Below are positions 8,078-16,079 of a stretch of 64,000 nt of DNA, piece after piece. Each line of letters starts with the position of its first letter. Within the stretch, counting starts at the first letter, position 1. The stretch comes from CAXMQZ01 sp963707075 (GTDB lineage Bacteria > Acidobacteriota > Thermoanaerobaculia > Multivoradales > JAHEKO01). The stretch spans positions 62,001 to 126,000 of the forward strand of contig CAVPOX010000016.1 of the NCBI GenBank assembly GCA_963707075.1. Reading direction: 5' to 3'. The position numbers were made by a program, and so were the translations under genes. The notes under the pieces were generated by a model. That model saw only the letters and a list, made by a program, of their open reading frames with translations. It did not search any database and had not been told where the DNA came from.

Positions 8078-9841
8078 ATGAGTCTCAGCCCAGAACGTCT
8101 CGCCAAGCTCCTGCACAAGCAGAGCCTGCTCACCGCGCACCAGGTCGAACAGGTGCGTAAGGAAGCCCGTTCGCTGCCGGTCGCCGAGCGCGGCGTCCGC
8201 GCCTACGAGCAGCGTGCGGTGGCCTACGACATCGTGCAACGCCTGCAGTTCCCCAGCGAGGAGGATCCCACCGGCATCCTGGGCGAGGTCGAGATCGCCA
8301 AGGCGATCGCCACCGAGGCCGGACTGGACTTCGTACGCATCGACCCCCTCGATCTGGACGCGGATCTGATCGAGTCGCGCATCTCCCGCCCTTTCGCGAA
8401 ACGCCATCGCATGCTGCCACTGGCGATGCACGACGGGCGTCTGCAGGTCGCCTGTGCCGACCCGTTCGATCTGGAGAGCATCGACTCCTTCCGCCGGATC
8501 GTCGAACGCGACATCGACCTGGTGGTCGCCTCCGAACCCGACATTCTCAAGGCCATCAACGAGTTCTACGGGCTGCGACACTCGGTCAAGCGGGCGGAGA
8601 AAGACCTCTCCTCGGGGATCGACCTGGGCAACCTCGAAGCCCTCGTCCGCATGAAGGACGAATCGGAGATCGAGTCCAGCGACCAGCACATTGTCAACGC
8701 CGTGGAGTTCATGCTGCAGCATGCCTACGACACCCGCGCCAGCGACATCCATATCGAGCCCAAGAGAGAGCACAGCCTGATTCGCTTCCGCATCGATGGC
8801 GTGCTGCACGATATTCAGACGGTTCCCAAGATTGTTCACAAAGCCGTTGTCAGCCGGATCAAGACGATGGCCCGGCTGGACATCGCCGAAAAGCGCCGAC
8901 CTCAGGACGGCCGTATCAAGACCAAGCGGGCCGACAAGGAGATCGAGCTGCGCGTCTCGACCCTGCCGGTGGCGTTTGGCGAGAAGGCGGTCCTGCGCAT
9001 CTTCGATCCGGATATCCTGATTCAGGATCTCTCTTCACTGGGGTTCTACGCGGACGAGCTCGTCCAGTTCAACGACTTCATTACCCGACCCCATGGAATC
9101 ATCCTGGTCACCGGCCCCACCGGCTCGGGCAAGACCACCACGCTCTATTCGGCGCTGACCACGATCGCCGACAATGAGATCAACATCACGACGATCGAAG
9201 ACCCGATCGAGATGGTCTCGCCCCTGGTCAACCAGACGGCTGTGAACCTGAAGGCGGGGGTTACCTTTGCGATCGCCTTGCGCCACATCCTGCGCCAGGA
9301 TCCGGACATCATCATGGTTGGCGAGATCCGCGACCCCGAGACTGCCCAGTACGCTGTCCAGGCTGCCTTGACCGGGCATCTCGTCTTCTCCACCCTGCAC
9401 ACCAATGACGCCGCCTCGTCGATCACGCGTCTCGCCGATCTCGAGGTCGAGCGCTACCTGATCAATTCGACGCTCATCGGTTCGATGGCGCAGCGACTGG
9501 TCCGCAAGGTCTGTCCCCATTGTCCCGAGGACTACTACCTCAACGAGGACGAGGTCCAAAGTCTGATGCTCGCCGTGCCGGCAGGCAAGAAAGTCAAGGT
9601 CAAAAAGGGCAAGGGCTGTTTCGAATGTCGGGGTACCGGCTACTTCGGCCGTACCGGCATCTTCGAGGTCCTGCCGATCACGGATCTGATCAAACAGCTG
9701 ATTCTCGAACATGCCGACGCTCCCCTGATCAAGCGCGAGGCCGTCAACCATGGCATGCGAACCCTGCGGCAATCGGCCCTGCGCAAGCTCGCCGAAGGCG
9801 TCACCACCTACGAGGAAGTCATCCGCGTCACGACCGTCTAG
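8078..9841 (+). CDS. Type IV pilus / type II secretion assembly ATPase (PilB/GspE)
   Basis: 587 residues, the length of PilB/GspE ATPases that power pilus or pseudopilus extension at the inner-membrane base. An N-terminal MshEN/GspE-N domain occupies roughly residues 1-160. The Walker A motif GPTGSGKTTTLYSAL is near residue 345, followed by an Asp box (ITTIEDPIEM), Walker B (DPDIIMVGEIRDPETA) and His box (LTGHLVFSTLHTNDA). A zinc-binding tetracysteine pattern (CPHC then CFEC) sits near residues 486-515, a hallmark of the GspE/PilB group rather than PilT. No pilin or platform gene is nearby, so PilB and GspE cannot be told apart. Confidence 0.93.
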   Translation: MSLSPERLAKLLHKQSLLTAHQVEQVRKEARSLPVAERGVRAYEQRAVAYDIVQRLQFPSEEDPTGILGEVEIAKAIATEAGLDFVRIDPLDLDADLIESRISRPFAKRHRMLPLAMHDGRLQVACADPFDLESIDSFRRIVERDIDLVVASEPDILKAINEFYGLRHSVKRAEKDLSSGIDLGNLEALVRMKDESEIESSDQHIVNAVEFMLQHAYDTRASDIHIEPKREHSLIRFRIDGVLHDIQTVPKIVHKAVVSRIKTMARLDIAEKRRPQDGRIKTKRADKEIELRVSTLPVAFGEKAVLRIFDPDILIQDLSSLGFYADELVQFNDFITRPHGIILVTGPTGSGKTTTLYSALTTIADNEINITTIEDPIEMVSPLVNQTAVNLKAGVTFAIALRHILRQDPDIIMVGEIRDPETAQYAVQAALTGHLVFSTLHTNDAASSITRLADLEVERYLINSTLIGSMAQRLVRKVCPHCPEDYYLNEDEVQSLMLAVPAGKKVKVKKGKGCFECRGTGYFGRTGIFEVLPITDLIKQLILEHADAPLIKREAVNHGMRTLRQSALRKLAEGVTTYEEVIRVTTV

Positions 9842-9853
9842 TGAGGCCGGACC

Positions 9854-10330
9854 TCAGTGCCGAGGTGGCTCGGTCGAGTCGGCTGGGCCCAGCCGGATTC
9901 GCGCCACGATCCAGCCAACGACCGACCCGAGAAGCGCCGTCACCGGCAAGAGCTGCGCTGAAAGATCCTCACCCTCGCCGACAACCTGATAGGCCATCCA
10001 GTAGCCGAGCATCAGGGGGGCTGCCAGCAGCGAGGTTGCCGCGCTGCGCCGTTCGCGCTCGGCGTGCTTGTGGGCATAGTCCCGCTCTCCACTCGTCAGG
10101 GAAGGGTCTTCTGCCACCCGCCAGCGTTCCTGATCGATCTCGCGCCCACGACTGAAGGCCACAAACCCCGCCACTGCACCCAGGACAAGCAGGCCAGCGT
10201 GAAGCCCCCCGACCCAGCCACCGGGAATCTCGGGCAACATCCGGCAACCCGCGCTGGTCATGAACCCCATGGCCGCACTCACCACGGCCACCCAGAAGGC
10301 GACTCTCTGAATCCGTTGGAGTCGACTCAT
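9854..10330 (-). CDS. Hypothetical four-helix membrane protein
   Basis: 158 residues with four hydrophobic segments (FWVAVVSAAMGFMTSAG, GLHAGLLVLGAVAGFVAFS, SLLAAPLMLGYWMAYQVV and LLPVTALLGSVVGWIVA). A charged loop between helices 2 and 3 (about residues 63-95) is rich in Arg and Glu. I do not recognise a family. It begins 13 bp after the bactofilin-like gene on the same strand and is the last gene of the pyr-suhB-M23-bactofilin run, so a role in envelope or cytoskeleton work is possible by context only. Confidence 0.6.
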   Translation of the reverse strand: MSRLQRIQRVAFWVAVVSAAMGFMTSAGCRMLPEIPGGWVGGLHAGLLVLGAVAGFVAFSRGREIDQERWRVAEDPSLTSGERDYAHKHAERERRSAATSLLAAPLMLGYWMAYQVVGEGEDLSAQLLPVTALLGSVVGWIVARIRLGPADSTEPPRH

Positions 10331-10343
10331 TTTCCCGGCTGGC

Positions 10344-11132
10344 TCAGCTTTGGAAGAAGCCCTGCAGGAGATCGAAGGCCCGCCGGATGTCGGGCCCGGG
10401 TTCGACGATGCGACCGCACAGGCCCTCGTAGCGGGTCGCCAGGGCCTGGCGATCCCCGCCCTTGAGCAGCTCGATGAGCTCCTCGATCACCCGCTGCGAG
10501 GTGGGCCCGTATGCCGAACGGGCGAACTCTCGCTCCAGCAGGATCAAGGCGAAAAACAACGGATCGGCCAGGTCCCCGTCTTTCGAGGGGGACACACCCC
10601 TTGCTTCGGGCGAACTCGTTTCGGAGAGATCACTCTCGGCTTCGAGGAGCTTTTCGGTCGCGGGCGAGTCTCCCGCTTCGACCCGGGAAGGCTCGCCGGC
10701 TGCAAAAAGAGGCAGCGACCGCAATTGATCGGCGAACCTGGAAAAGAGAACAAAGAGCTCCTTGTCGTCCTCGAAGTTGCCGACCAAACGCGCGCCGCGG
10801 CCGATTTCGAGCTCCTGTGTCTCCTGCAAGACGATGCTGGCCCGCGCCTGGGCTTCGAGACGCAGGGCCCTCGCTGCCACTCTCCAGGCGGTCAGGCTCC
10901 CCTGGACATAGCAGACGTCGGCACACTGCACTTCTACCGCCTCGACTTCCGCCTGCGGCTCGATGCGGATCGACCCGTTGAGCGACTCCAGAACGCCGAA
11001 GCTCCCCGAGTTCTCGAGCACCAGACTTCCTGGAGTCCGAATGCTGAGCTGACCATGCACGTCGACCCGAATATCCGTACCGCGCGGAATGATCATCGTC
11101 GCTGGACCGTCGTTGGCTCTACGCTTCGACAT
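10344..11132 (-). CDS. Bactofilin-like polymer-forming protein
   Basis: 262 residues. The first half (about 10-130) is a run of short beta strands with regularly spaced small and hydrophobic residues (TDIRVDVHGQLSIRT, GSFGVLESLNGSIRIEP, ARASIVLQETQELEIG), matching the right-handed beta-helix pattern of bactofilins. The second half is helical and acidic. Bactofilins self-assemble into cytoskeletal filaments and often recruit LytM/M23 peptidases. The adjacent M23 gene ends 7 bp upstream on the same strand, which supports the call. The match is by pattern, not by a unique motif. Confidence 0.6.
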   Translation of the reverse strand: MSKRRANDGPATMIIPRGTDIRVDVHGQLSIRTPGSLVLENSGSFGVLESLNGSIRIEPQAEVEAVEVQCADVCYVQGSLTAWRVAARALRLEAQARASIVLQETQELEIGRGARLVGNFEDDKELFVLFSRFADQLRSLPLFAAGEPSRVEAGDSPATEKLLEAESDLSETSSPEARGVSPSKDGDLADPLFFALILLEREFARSAYGPTSQRVIEELIELLKGGDRQALATRYEGLCGRIVEPGPDIRRAFDLLQGFFQS

Positions 11133-11139
11133 GAATCGA

Positions 11140-12198
11140 TTATCTCCTCATCAGCCTCGGAAGAGGATCGTATCCCTTAAGCGTCGGGGCTTTGCGTGCC
11201 GCCACGAGAAACTGCTCCTGGTCCCGCCAGCGGTGATCGAGAATGTAGACTCGCGGATCCACCGGCACGAACTCTCCCTCTTCATCCCGATGTCGCACCT
11301 CGTAGTGCAGGTGTGGGCTGGTGCTCCAGCCGGAGTTGCCGACCCTGGCGATGACCTCCCTCTGGCTGACCCGTTGCCCGGTCCGCACCAGCACCTCGTC
11401 ACAATGTCCGAACAGGGTGATGAACTGGTCGCCATGTCGAATCGCTACGAGCTCGCCATAGCGCCACCAGGACACGCTCTGGCGCGCCGGGTAACGCCCG
11501 GCAAACACCACGACACCGTCGGCCGGCGCAACGATCGGCGTCCCTGTTTCCGCCGCCATGTCCAGCCCCGAGTGGGCGTCGAGCTTCTTGGTGAAAGGGC
11601 TCCGGCGCGTGCCAAACGGGCTGGTCAGGACAAAGGTCGTCGGATCGAGCGGAGAAATCGAAGGAGTCGTTCGCACCTGCTCGCGGTGCGCCTCCTCGAA
11701 GGATTCGACCTCATCGAGAAAGATGCCTAGAACCGCCAGTTCCTGGGCCACCTCGCTCTCCAGGCTCCTGCCGCTTTCGACAACCCCGGCATAGATCGAC
11801 TCGATGCCCTGCCCCTGGTCGTAGGGGTATCCCCCCTGTCCAATCGATTTGCTGGTCGACATGCCGTAGGTCAGGTAGATCCGCTCCATGCGATGACGCA
11901 GATCTTCCGCATTGGCCTTGAGCGACTCGAACTCGCGGCTCAAGGTCAGGGCTCGCTCGCCTTGCAGCTCGCGCTCGGTCAACAAGGCACCGTATTCGCG
12001 AGCTCGCAACAGGCCACCGGCCACCCAGGGCAGAGCGCCCAAACCGAAGGCCACGAGGATCGCCAGCAGAGCCGCACCCATTGCCAGAAGAATGATTTGC
12101 CGTTGGGTGAAAAAGAAGACCCGCACGCCCCAACGTACCGATCCGGGATGGATCTGCAGCTCCACCACCGGTACCGGACTGTCGTGGCGATCACTCAC
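11140..12198 (-). CDS. M23 (LytM) family metallopeptidase, membrane-anchored
   Basis: 352 residues. A membrane anchor lies near residues 30-60 (IILLAMGAALLAILVAFGLG), then a helical, probably coiled-coil stretch (about 70-110), and a C-terminal LytM domain. All zinc and catalytic residues expected of the M23 family are present: HxxxD in AHSGLDMA, the His of TLFGHCDE and HxH in SPHLHYEVRH. Such enzymes cut peptide cross-links of peptidoglycan in the periplasm. The start is GTG, overlapping the suhB stop as GTGA. A bactofilin-like gene follows after 7 bp, a pairing known to control cell shape in other bacteria. Confidence 0.9.
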   Translation of the reverse strand: MSDRHDSPVPVVELQIHPGSVRWGVRVFFFTQRQIILLAMGAALLAILVAFGLGALPWVAGGLLRAREYGALLTERELQGERALTLSREFESLKANAEDLRHRMERIYLTYGMSTSKSIGQGGYPYDQGQGIESIYAGVVESGRSLESEVAQELAVLGIFLDEVESFEEAHREQVRTTPSISPLDPTTFVLTSPFGTRRSPFTKKLDAHSGLDMAAETGTPIVAPADGVVVFAGRYPARQSVSWWRYGELVAIRHGDQFITLFGHCDEVLVRTGQRVSQREVIARVGNSGWSTSPHLHYEVRHRDEEGEFVPVDPRVYILDHRWRDQEQFLVAARKAPTLKGYDPLPRLMRR

Positions 12199-13028
12199 GA
12201 GCTCTCGACCTCCAGGGGCGCCAGCTCCTCCAACAGCGATTCGGAGGCATACCGCTGGACAGTCTCGAGCAGCTCTCTCTGGACGGCCGGTCCGCCGGCG
12301 ATCAAGTTGCCACTATTGAGGAAGTCGGCACCACCCGAAAGATCGCTGACCACTCCCCCGGCCTCGCGAATCAGTACGACCCCGGCCGCCAAATCCCACG
12401 CCGAGAGTCGGAACTCGAAGAACCCGTCATAGATGCCGGCGGCCGTGTACGCCAGATCCAGCGAGGCTGCTCCACACCGGCGAATCGAACGCGCCTGCAG
12501 AAACACGGCGCCGAAGAGCTGCAGATAGACATCCAGGGCTCCCCGGGCGCGAAAGGGGTAACCAGTGGCCAGAAACGCCCCCTTCAGATTCGCTTGCTCA
12601 CTGACATGGATCGACTTCCCGTTCCGGTCGGCCCCGCCACCCAGCGACGCGACGAAGAGGTTTTCTCCCAGGGGGTCCAGAATGGCTCCGGCGAGGATGT
12701 CATCGCCATGCTTGCAGGCGACCGAGATGCCCCAGATCGGCAAACCCTGCAAGTAATTGTTGGTGCCGTCGAGCGGATCGATAATCCACTGGTATCGCGA
12801 CCCGTCGGGCCCCAGTATGCCTGCCTCTTCGCTGAGAATCTGGTGATCGGGAACCTCTTTCTGGAGAAAGGCGACGATCGCCGCTTCGCTTTCCCGATCA
12901 GCAGCGGAGACCAGATCATTCTCTGCCTTGCTCTCGGCAATCAGGGAACGGTCGCCGAAGCGCCGAAGCAGCTCGGTCGCTCCGACACCTGCAGCGGCGG
13001 CGGCCAGTCGGGCGAGTTCTGCAGACAT
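12195..13028 (-). CDS. suhB: Inositol-1-monophosphatase family phosphatase
   Basis: 277 residues, normal for the SuhB/IMPase family, which removes phosphate from inositol monophosphate or related sugars with Mg2+. The two metal-binding signatures are visible: DPLDGTNNY (preceded by WII) near residue 85 and the C-terminal LSAWDLAAGVVLIREAGG. The upstream EEAG supplies the remaining Glu ligand. Some family members act on NADP, PAP or fructose-1,6-bisphosphate, so the substrate is not certain. It lies 52 bp after pyrC and is translationally coupled to the M23 gene through a 4-bp overlap. Confidence 0.88.
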   Translation of the reverse strand: MSAELARLAAAAAGVGATELLRRFGDRSLIAESKAENDLVSAADRESEAAIVAFLQKEVPDHQILSEEAGILGPDGSRYQWIIDPLDGTNNYLQGLPIWGISVACKHGDDILAGAILDPLGENLFVASLGGGADRNGKSIHVSEQANLKGAFLATGYPFRARGALDVYLQLFGAVFLQARSIRRCGAASLDLAYTAAGIYDGFFEFRLSAWDLAAGVVLIREAGGVVSDLSGGADFLNSGNLIAGGPAVQRELLETVQRYASESLLEELAPLEVESS

Positions 13029-13080
13029 CGGCCGGATTATGGCAGACCGACCCGACCACCCCTGTGACGAATTAGGCAGC

Positions 13081-14373
13081 TCAGGCCTTGGGAAGATCGG
13101 CGAGTACCCGACCCCCGAGAACGGTCAGCATCGGCCGGCCGCGCAGCTTCCAACCTTCGAACGGCGTGTTGCGTGCCTTGCTGCGGAACCTGGCGGAACG
13201 GACGGTGACCGTGCGACCTGTGTGGAAGAGAGTCAGATCGCCGGGCGCCCCTTCGGCGAGCGTGCCACCCGCAACGTTCAGAATCCTGGCGGGGTTGCTC
13301 GAGAAAAGCTCCACCAGGCGGGACAGGCTGATGATTCCTGGTCGCACCAGCCGGTCGTAACAGAGGCCAAGGTTGGTTTCGAGCCCGATGATCCCGAAGG
13401 GCGCCAGGCTGAACTGAACATCCTTCTCGTCCGTGTGATGCGGGGCGTGATCGCTGGCAATCGCGTCCACGGCACCATCCGCCAGACCGTTCAACAGCGC
13501 CTCGCGATCCTTCGTCGATCTGAGAGGCGGATTCATCTTGGTGTTTGTCGAGAAGCCGCTTTCGGCAACCGCCTCATCGGTGAGCAACAGATGATGAGGC
13601 GTCACCTCACAGGTGACCGGGAGTCCCCTCGCCTTGGCCTGGCGCACCATCTCGAGAGAGCGGGCTGTCGAGAGATGGGCCACGTGATAGCGCCCGCCGG
13701 TATCCTCGCTGAGGATCACATCGCGAGCCACCATCACGTCCTCGGCAGAACCCGGAATTCCGGGCAATCCCAGACGCGTCGACCACTCGCCCTCGTGCAT
13801 GACGCCACCAGCGGTCAGATCCATGTCCTGTGCATGCTGGATGACCGGAATGTCATAGTGCTGGGCGTAGAGCAACGCCCGCCGCATGAGCTCGGCGTTG
13901 CGCACCGGATAGCCGTCATCCGAGATCGCCACGGCGCCGGCGCTGACCATGTCGCCAATCTCCGCCAGCTCGTCGCCCTTCTGTCCCTTGCTCACCGCGC
14001 CGATCGGGTAAACCCGGGTGAAGCCCGACTGGCGGGCCTCGCTCATGATGTGCTCGGTTACTGACCGATTGTCGATCGGCGGCGAGGTGTTGGGCATGCA
14101 TGCCACCGCGGTGAAGCCGCCGGCCGCTGCCGCCAGGGTCCCGGTGCGGACTGTCTCCTTGTACTCCTGCCCCGGTTCGCGCAGATGCACGTGCATGTCG
14201 ATCCAGCCCGGCGTGACCACCAGGCCTGTGGCATCGAGGACTTGTGCGCCGCGGATACCCTTGGCCTTCTCCGCCACGCTGGCGACATGACCATCGACGA
14301 TCAGAACCTCGAATGCGCCATCGATTCCCAGAGTCGGATCGACGACTCGTCCACCTTTGACCAGCAGCTTCAT
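13081..14373 (-). CDS. pyrC: Dihydroorotase, class I
   Basis: 430 residues, typical of class I dihydroorotases. It interconverts N-carbamoyl-aspartate and dihydroorotate in de novo pyrimidine synthesis. The amidohydrolase metal motif HVHLREPGQEYKE appears near residue 60, with the preceding PGWIDM strand, and the C-terminal metal/catalytic Asp is in ASDHAPHH near residue 308. Histidines around residues 178 (QHAQD) and 231 (YHVAHLST) complete the site. The start overlaps the pyrB stop by 4 bp, and the class I enzyme commonly associates with PyrB. Confidence 0.96.
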   Translation of the reverse strand: MKLLVKGGRVVDPTLGIDGAFEVLIVDGHVASVAEKAKGIRGAQVLDATGLVVTPGWIDMHVHLREPGQEYKETVRTGTLAAAAGGFTAVACMPNTSPPIDNRSVTEHIMSEARQSGFTRVYPIGAVSKGQKGDELAEIGDMVSAGAVAISDDGYPVRNAELMRRALLYAQHYDIPVIQHAQDMDLTAGGVMHEGEWSTRLGLPGIPGSAEDVMVARDVILSEDTGGRYHVAHLSTARSLEMVRQAKARGLPVTCEVTPHHLLLTDEAVAESGFSTNTKMNPPLRSTKDREALLNGLADGAVDAIASDHAPHHTDEKDVQFSLAPFGIIGLETNLGLCYDRLVRPGIISLSRLVELFSSNPARILNVAGGTLAEGAPGDLTLFHTGRTVTVRSARFRSKARNTPFEGWKLRGRPMLTVLGGRVLADLPKA

Positions 14374-15311
14374 TCGGCCTCCTGCTGCGCGCCGGCCAAC
14401 AGATAGAGGACCGCCATGCGCACGGCGACACCATTGGCCACCTGCTCGAGAATGACGGAATACTTGCCGTCGGCCACGTCGCTGGAGATCTCGACGCCCC
14501 GATTGATCGGTCCCGGGTGCATGATGATCACGTCGCGCTTGGCTCCGGCGAGGCGCTGGTGTGTCAGTCCGAAGAGATCGAAGTACTCCTTGATCGACGG
14601 GAACAGCATCCGCGACTGGCGCTCCAGCTGCACACGCAACATCATGATGACGTCGGCGCCTTCGATGGCTTCCCCCAGGGTATGCACGACCCTGACACCC
14701 ATCTTCTCCATCCCGACAGGCATCATGGTGCGCGGCCCCGCCAGAGTGACCTTCGCTCCCATCTTGTTGAGCAGGTGTACGTTGGAGCGCACCACCCGGC
14801 TGTGCTCGATGTCGCCGATGATCGACACCGCGAGACCTGCCAGTCGTCCCTTGTGCTGGCGGATGGTGAAGGCGTCGAGCAGAGCCTGTGTCGGATGCTC
14901 GTGCGCCCCGTCCCCAGCGTTGATCACCCCGGCATCGATGCGATCCGCGAGCATGTGCGGCACCCCGGGATGCTGATGACGAATCACCAGCAGATCCGGT
15001 GCCATGGCCTCGAGGTTGCGCGCCGTGTCGACCAACGTCTCGCCCTTGGTCACCGAGGAGGTCGACGAGGAGAAGTTGACGTTGTCGGCCGACAGCCGCT
15101 TCTCGGCGATTTCAAAGCTCGACCGCGTGCGGGTGGAGGCCTCGAAAAAGAGATTCACCACCGTCTTGCCTCGCAAGGTGGGTACCTTCTTGATCGGCCG
15201 CTTCGAGACTTCGCTCAGCGACTCGGCCGTATCCAGGATGAGTTGAATCTCCTCGGGGGAAAGATCGGCTATGCCGACCAGATCCTTCCTGGTCCACACG
15301 GTTTCAGCCAT
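14370..15311 (-). CDS. pyrB: Aspartate carbamoyltransferase, catalytic subunit
   Basis: 313 residues, the standard size of the catalytic chain. It condenses carbamoyl phosphate with aspartate, the committed pyrimidine step. The phosphate-binding motif STRTRSSFE lies near residue 58, the carbamoyl-phosphate loop HQHPGVPHML and HPTQALLDAFTI in the middle, and HPGPINRGVEI near the C-terminus. No pyrI regulatory chain is present, so regulation is more likely through PyrR or by class I PyrC association. The coding start overlaps the pyrR end by 8 bp. Confidence 0.97.
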   Translation of the reverse strand: MAETVWTRKDLVGIADLSPEEIQLILDTAESLSEVSKRPIKKVPTLRGKTVVNLFFEASTRTRSSFEIAEKRLSADNVNFSSSTSSVTKGETLVDTARNLEAMAPDLLVIRHQHPGVPHMLADRIDAGVINAGDGAHEHPTQALLDAFTIRQHKGRLAGLAVSIIGDIEHSRVVRSNVHLLNKMGAKVTLAGPRTMMPVGMEKMGVRVVHTLGEAIEGADVIMMLRVQLERQSRMLFPSIKEYFDLFGLTHQRLAGAKRDVIIMHPGPINRGVEISSDVADGKYSVILEQVANGVAVRMAVLYLLAGAQQEAE

Positions 15312-15867
15312 CCTTGGCCTCGAGAACGGTCACCATGACCGTGTCCAGGTCGTCCTTGGGAGTGAAGCGCACCTCGACGGACTTGCCGCTATCCACACTC
15401 ACCTTGCGACCTACGAAGTCGGCCTGGATGGGCAACTCTCTGCCGCCGCGGTCGATCAGGACGGCCAGCTGCACCGCGGTCGGACGTCCATAATCGATCA
15501 AGGCATCCAGGGCTGCCCGGATGGTCCGCCCGGTGAACAGGACATCGTCACAGAGGATGAGGGTCTCATTGTCGATCGGCCCGGGCAGCCGGGTCTCCTT
15601 GACCAGGGGCTGCGGACCGATGGTGGAAAAGTCATCCCTGTAGAGCGTGATGTCCAGGACCCCGATCGGCACCGAGCTGCCTTCGAGCTTCTCGATCTCC
15701 TCGGCGATACGCTCCGCCAGCGGCACTCCGCGGGTGCGAATACCCACCAACATGAGGTGGCCCGCGCCGCTGTTGCGCTCGACAATCTCCCCGGCCATGC
15801 GACGGATCATTCGCCGCATCTGCGTTTCGCCCAGCAGTGTCTTCTCGAGTTTCTGTCCGCCTCGCAA
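15304..15867 (-). CDS. pyrR: PyrR bifunctional regulator / uracil phosphoribosyltransferase
   Basis: 187 residues from a TTG at 15867-15865. The PRPP-binding motif of type I phosphoribosyltransferases is seen in LILCDDVLFTGRTIRAA, and the N-terminal EKTLLGETQMRRMIRRMAGEI and VGIRTRGVPLAERI are characteristic of PyrR. PyrR senses UMP/UTP and attenuates pyr mRNA in Gram-positives; it also has Uprt activity. The TTG was preferred because GGAGGGG lies just upstream and because the alternative ATG at 15891 falls inside the -10 element of a good promoter. It is the first gene of the pyr operon. Confidence 0.9.
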   Translation of the reverse strand: MRGGQKLEKTLLGETQMRRMIRRMAGEIVERNSGAGHLMLVGIRTRGVPLAERIAEEIEKLEGSSVPIGVLDITLYRDDFSTIGPQPLVKETRLPGPIDNETLILCDDVLFTGRTIRAALDALIDYGRPTAVQLAVLIDRGGRELPIQADFVGRKVSVDSGKSVEVRFTPKDDLDTVMVTVLEAKDG

Positions 15868-15889
15868 GGCGCCCCTCCGATCGGCTGGC

Positions 15890-15918
15890 ATCGTACGCCG
15901 CGGCAGAGAACCTGTCAA
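15890..15918 (-). promoter_or_regulatory. Sigma70-type promoter of the pyr operon
   Basis: On the minus strand a consensus TTGACA (15918-15913) and TACGAT (15895-15890) are separated by exactly 17 bp. Transcription would begin near 15883, only about 15 bases before the TTG start of pyrR, leaving room for the ribosome binding site GGAGGGG but not for an attenuator hairpin. Confidence 0.7.
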
Positions 15919-16027
15919 ACCCGATTTCTGCAGGCGCCACGGCGCCGAATCGAGGGTAGGGAGATTCACCCGGGCGACCTTGATTCCACCACATCTGGAG
16001 GGCACCGAAATCGCTCACCACAAAGTC

Positions 16028-16057
16028 TTGTATGACAGCAGTTTGCTCTGCTATCCT
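16028..16057 (+). promoter_or_regulatory. Possible smc promoter
   Basis: TTGTAT (16028-16033) and TATCCT (16052-16057) are spaced 18 bp apart, 22 bp before the TTG start of smc and divergent from the pyr promoter. The match to consensus is moderate. Confidence 0.35.
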
Positions 16058-16079
16058 CCGCCCGGGTTCGGAGAAGCCA

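Noticed and set aside
15304..16005. Longer pyrR starting upstream at 16005 or 15891
   Set aside because: The upstream part overlaps the predicted promoter, and the TTG at 15867 has the ribosome binding site.
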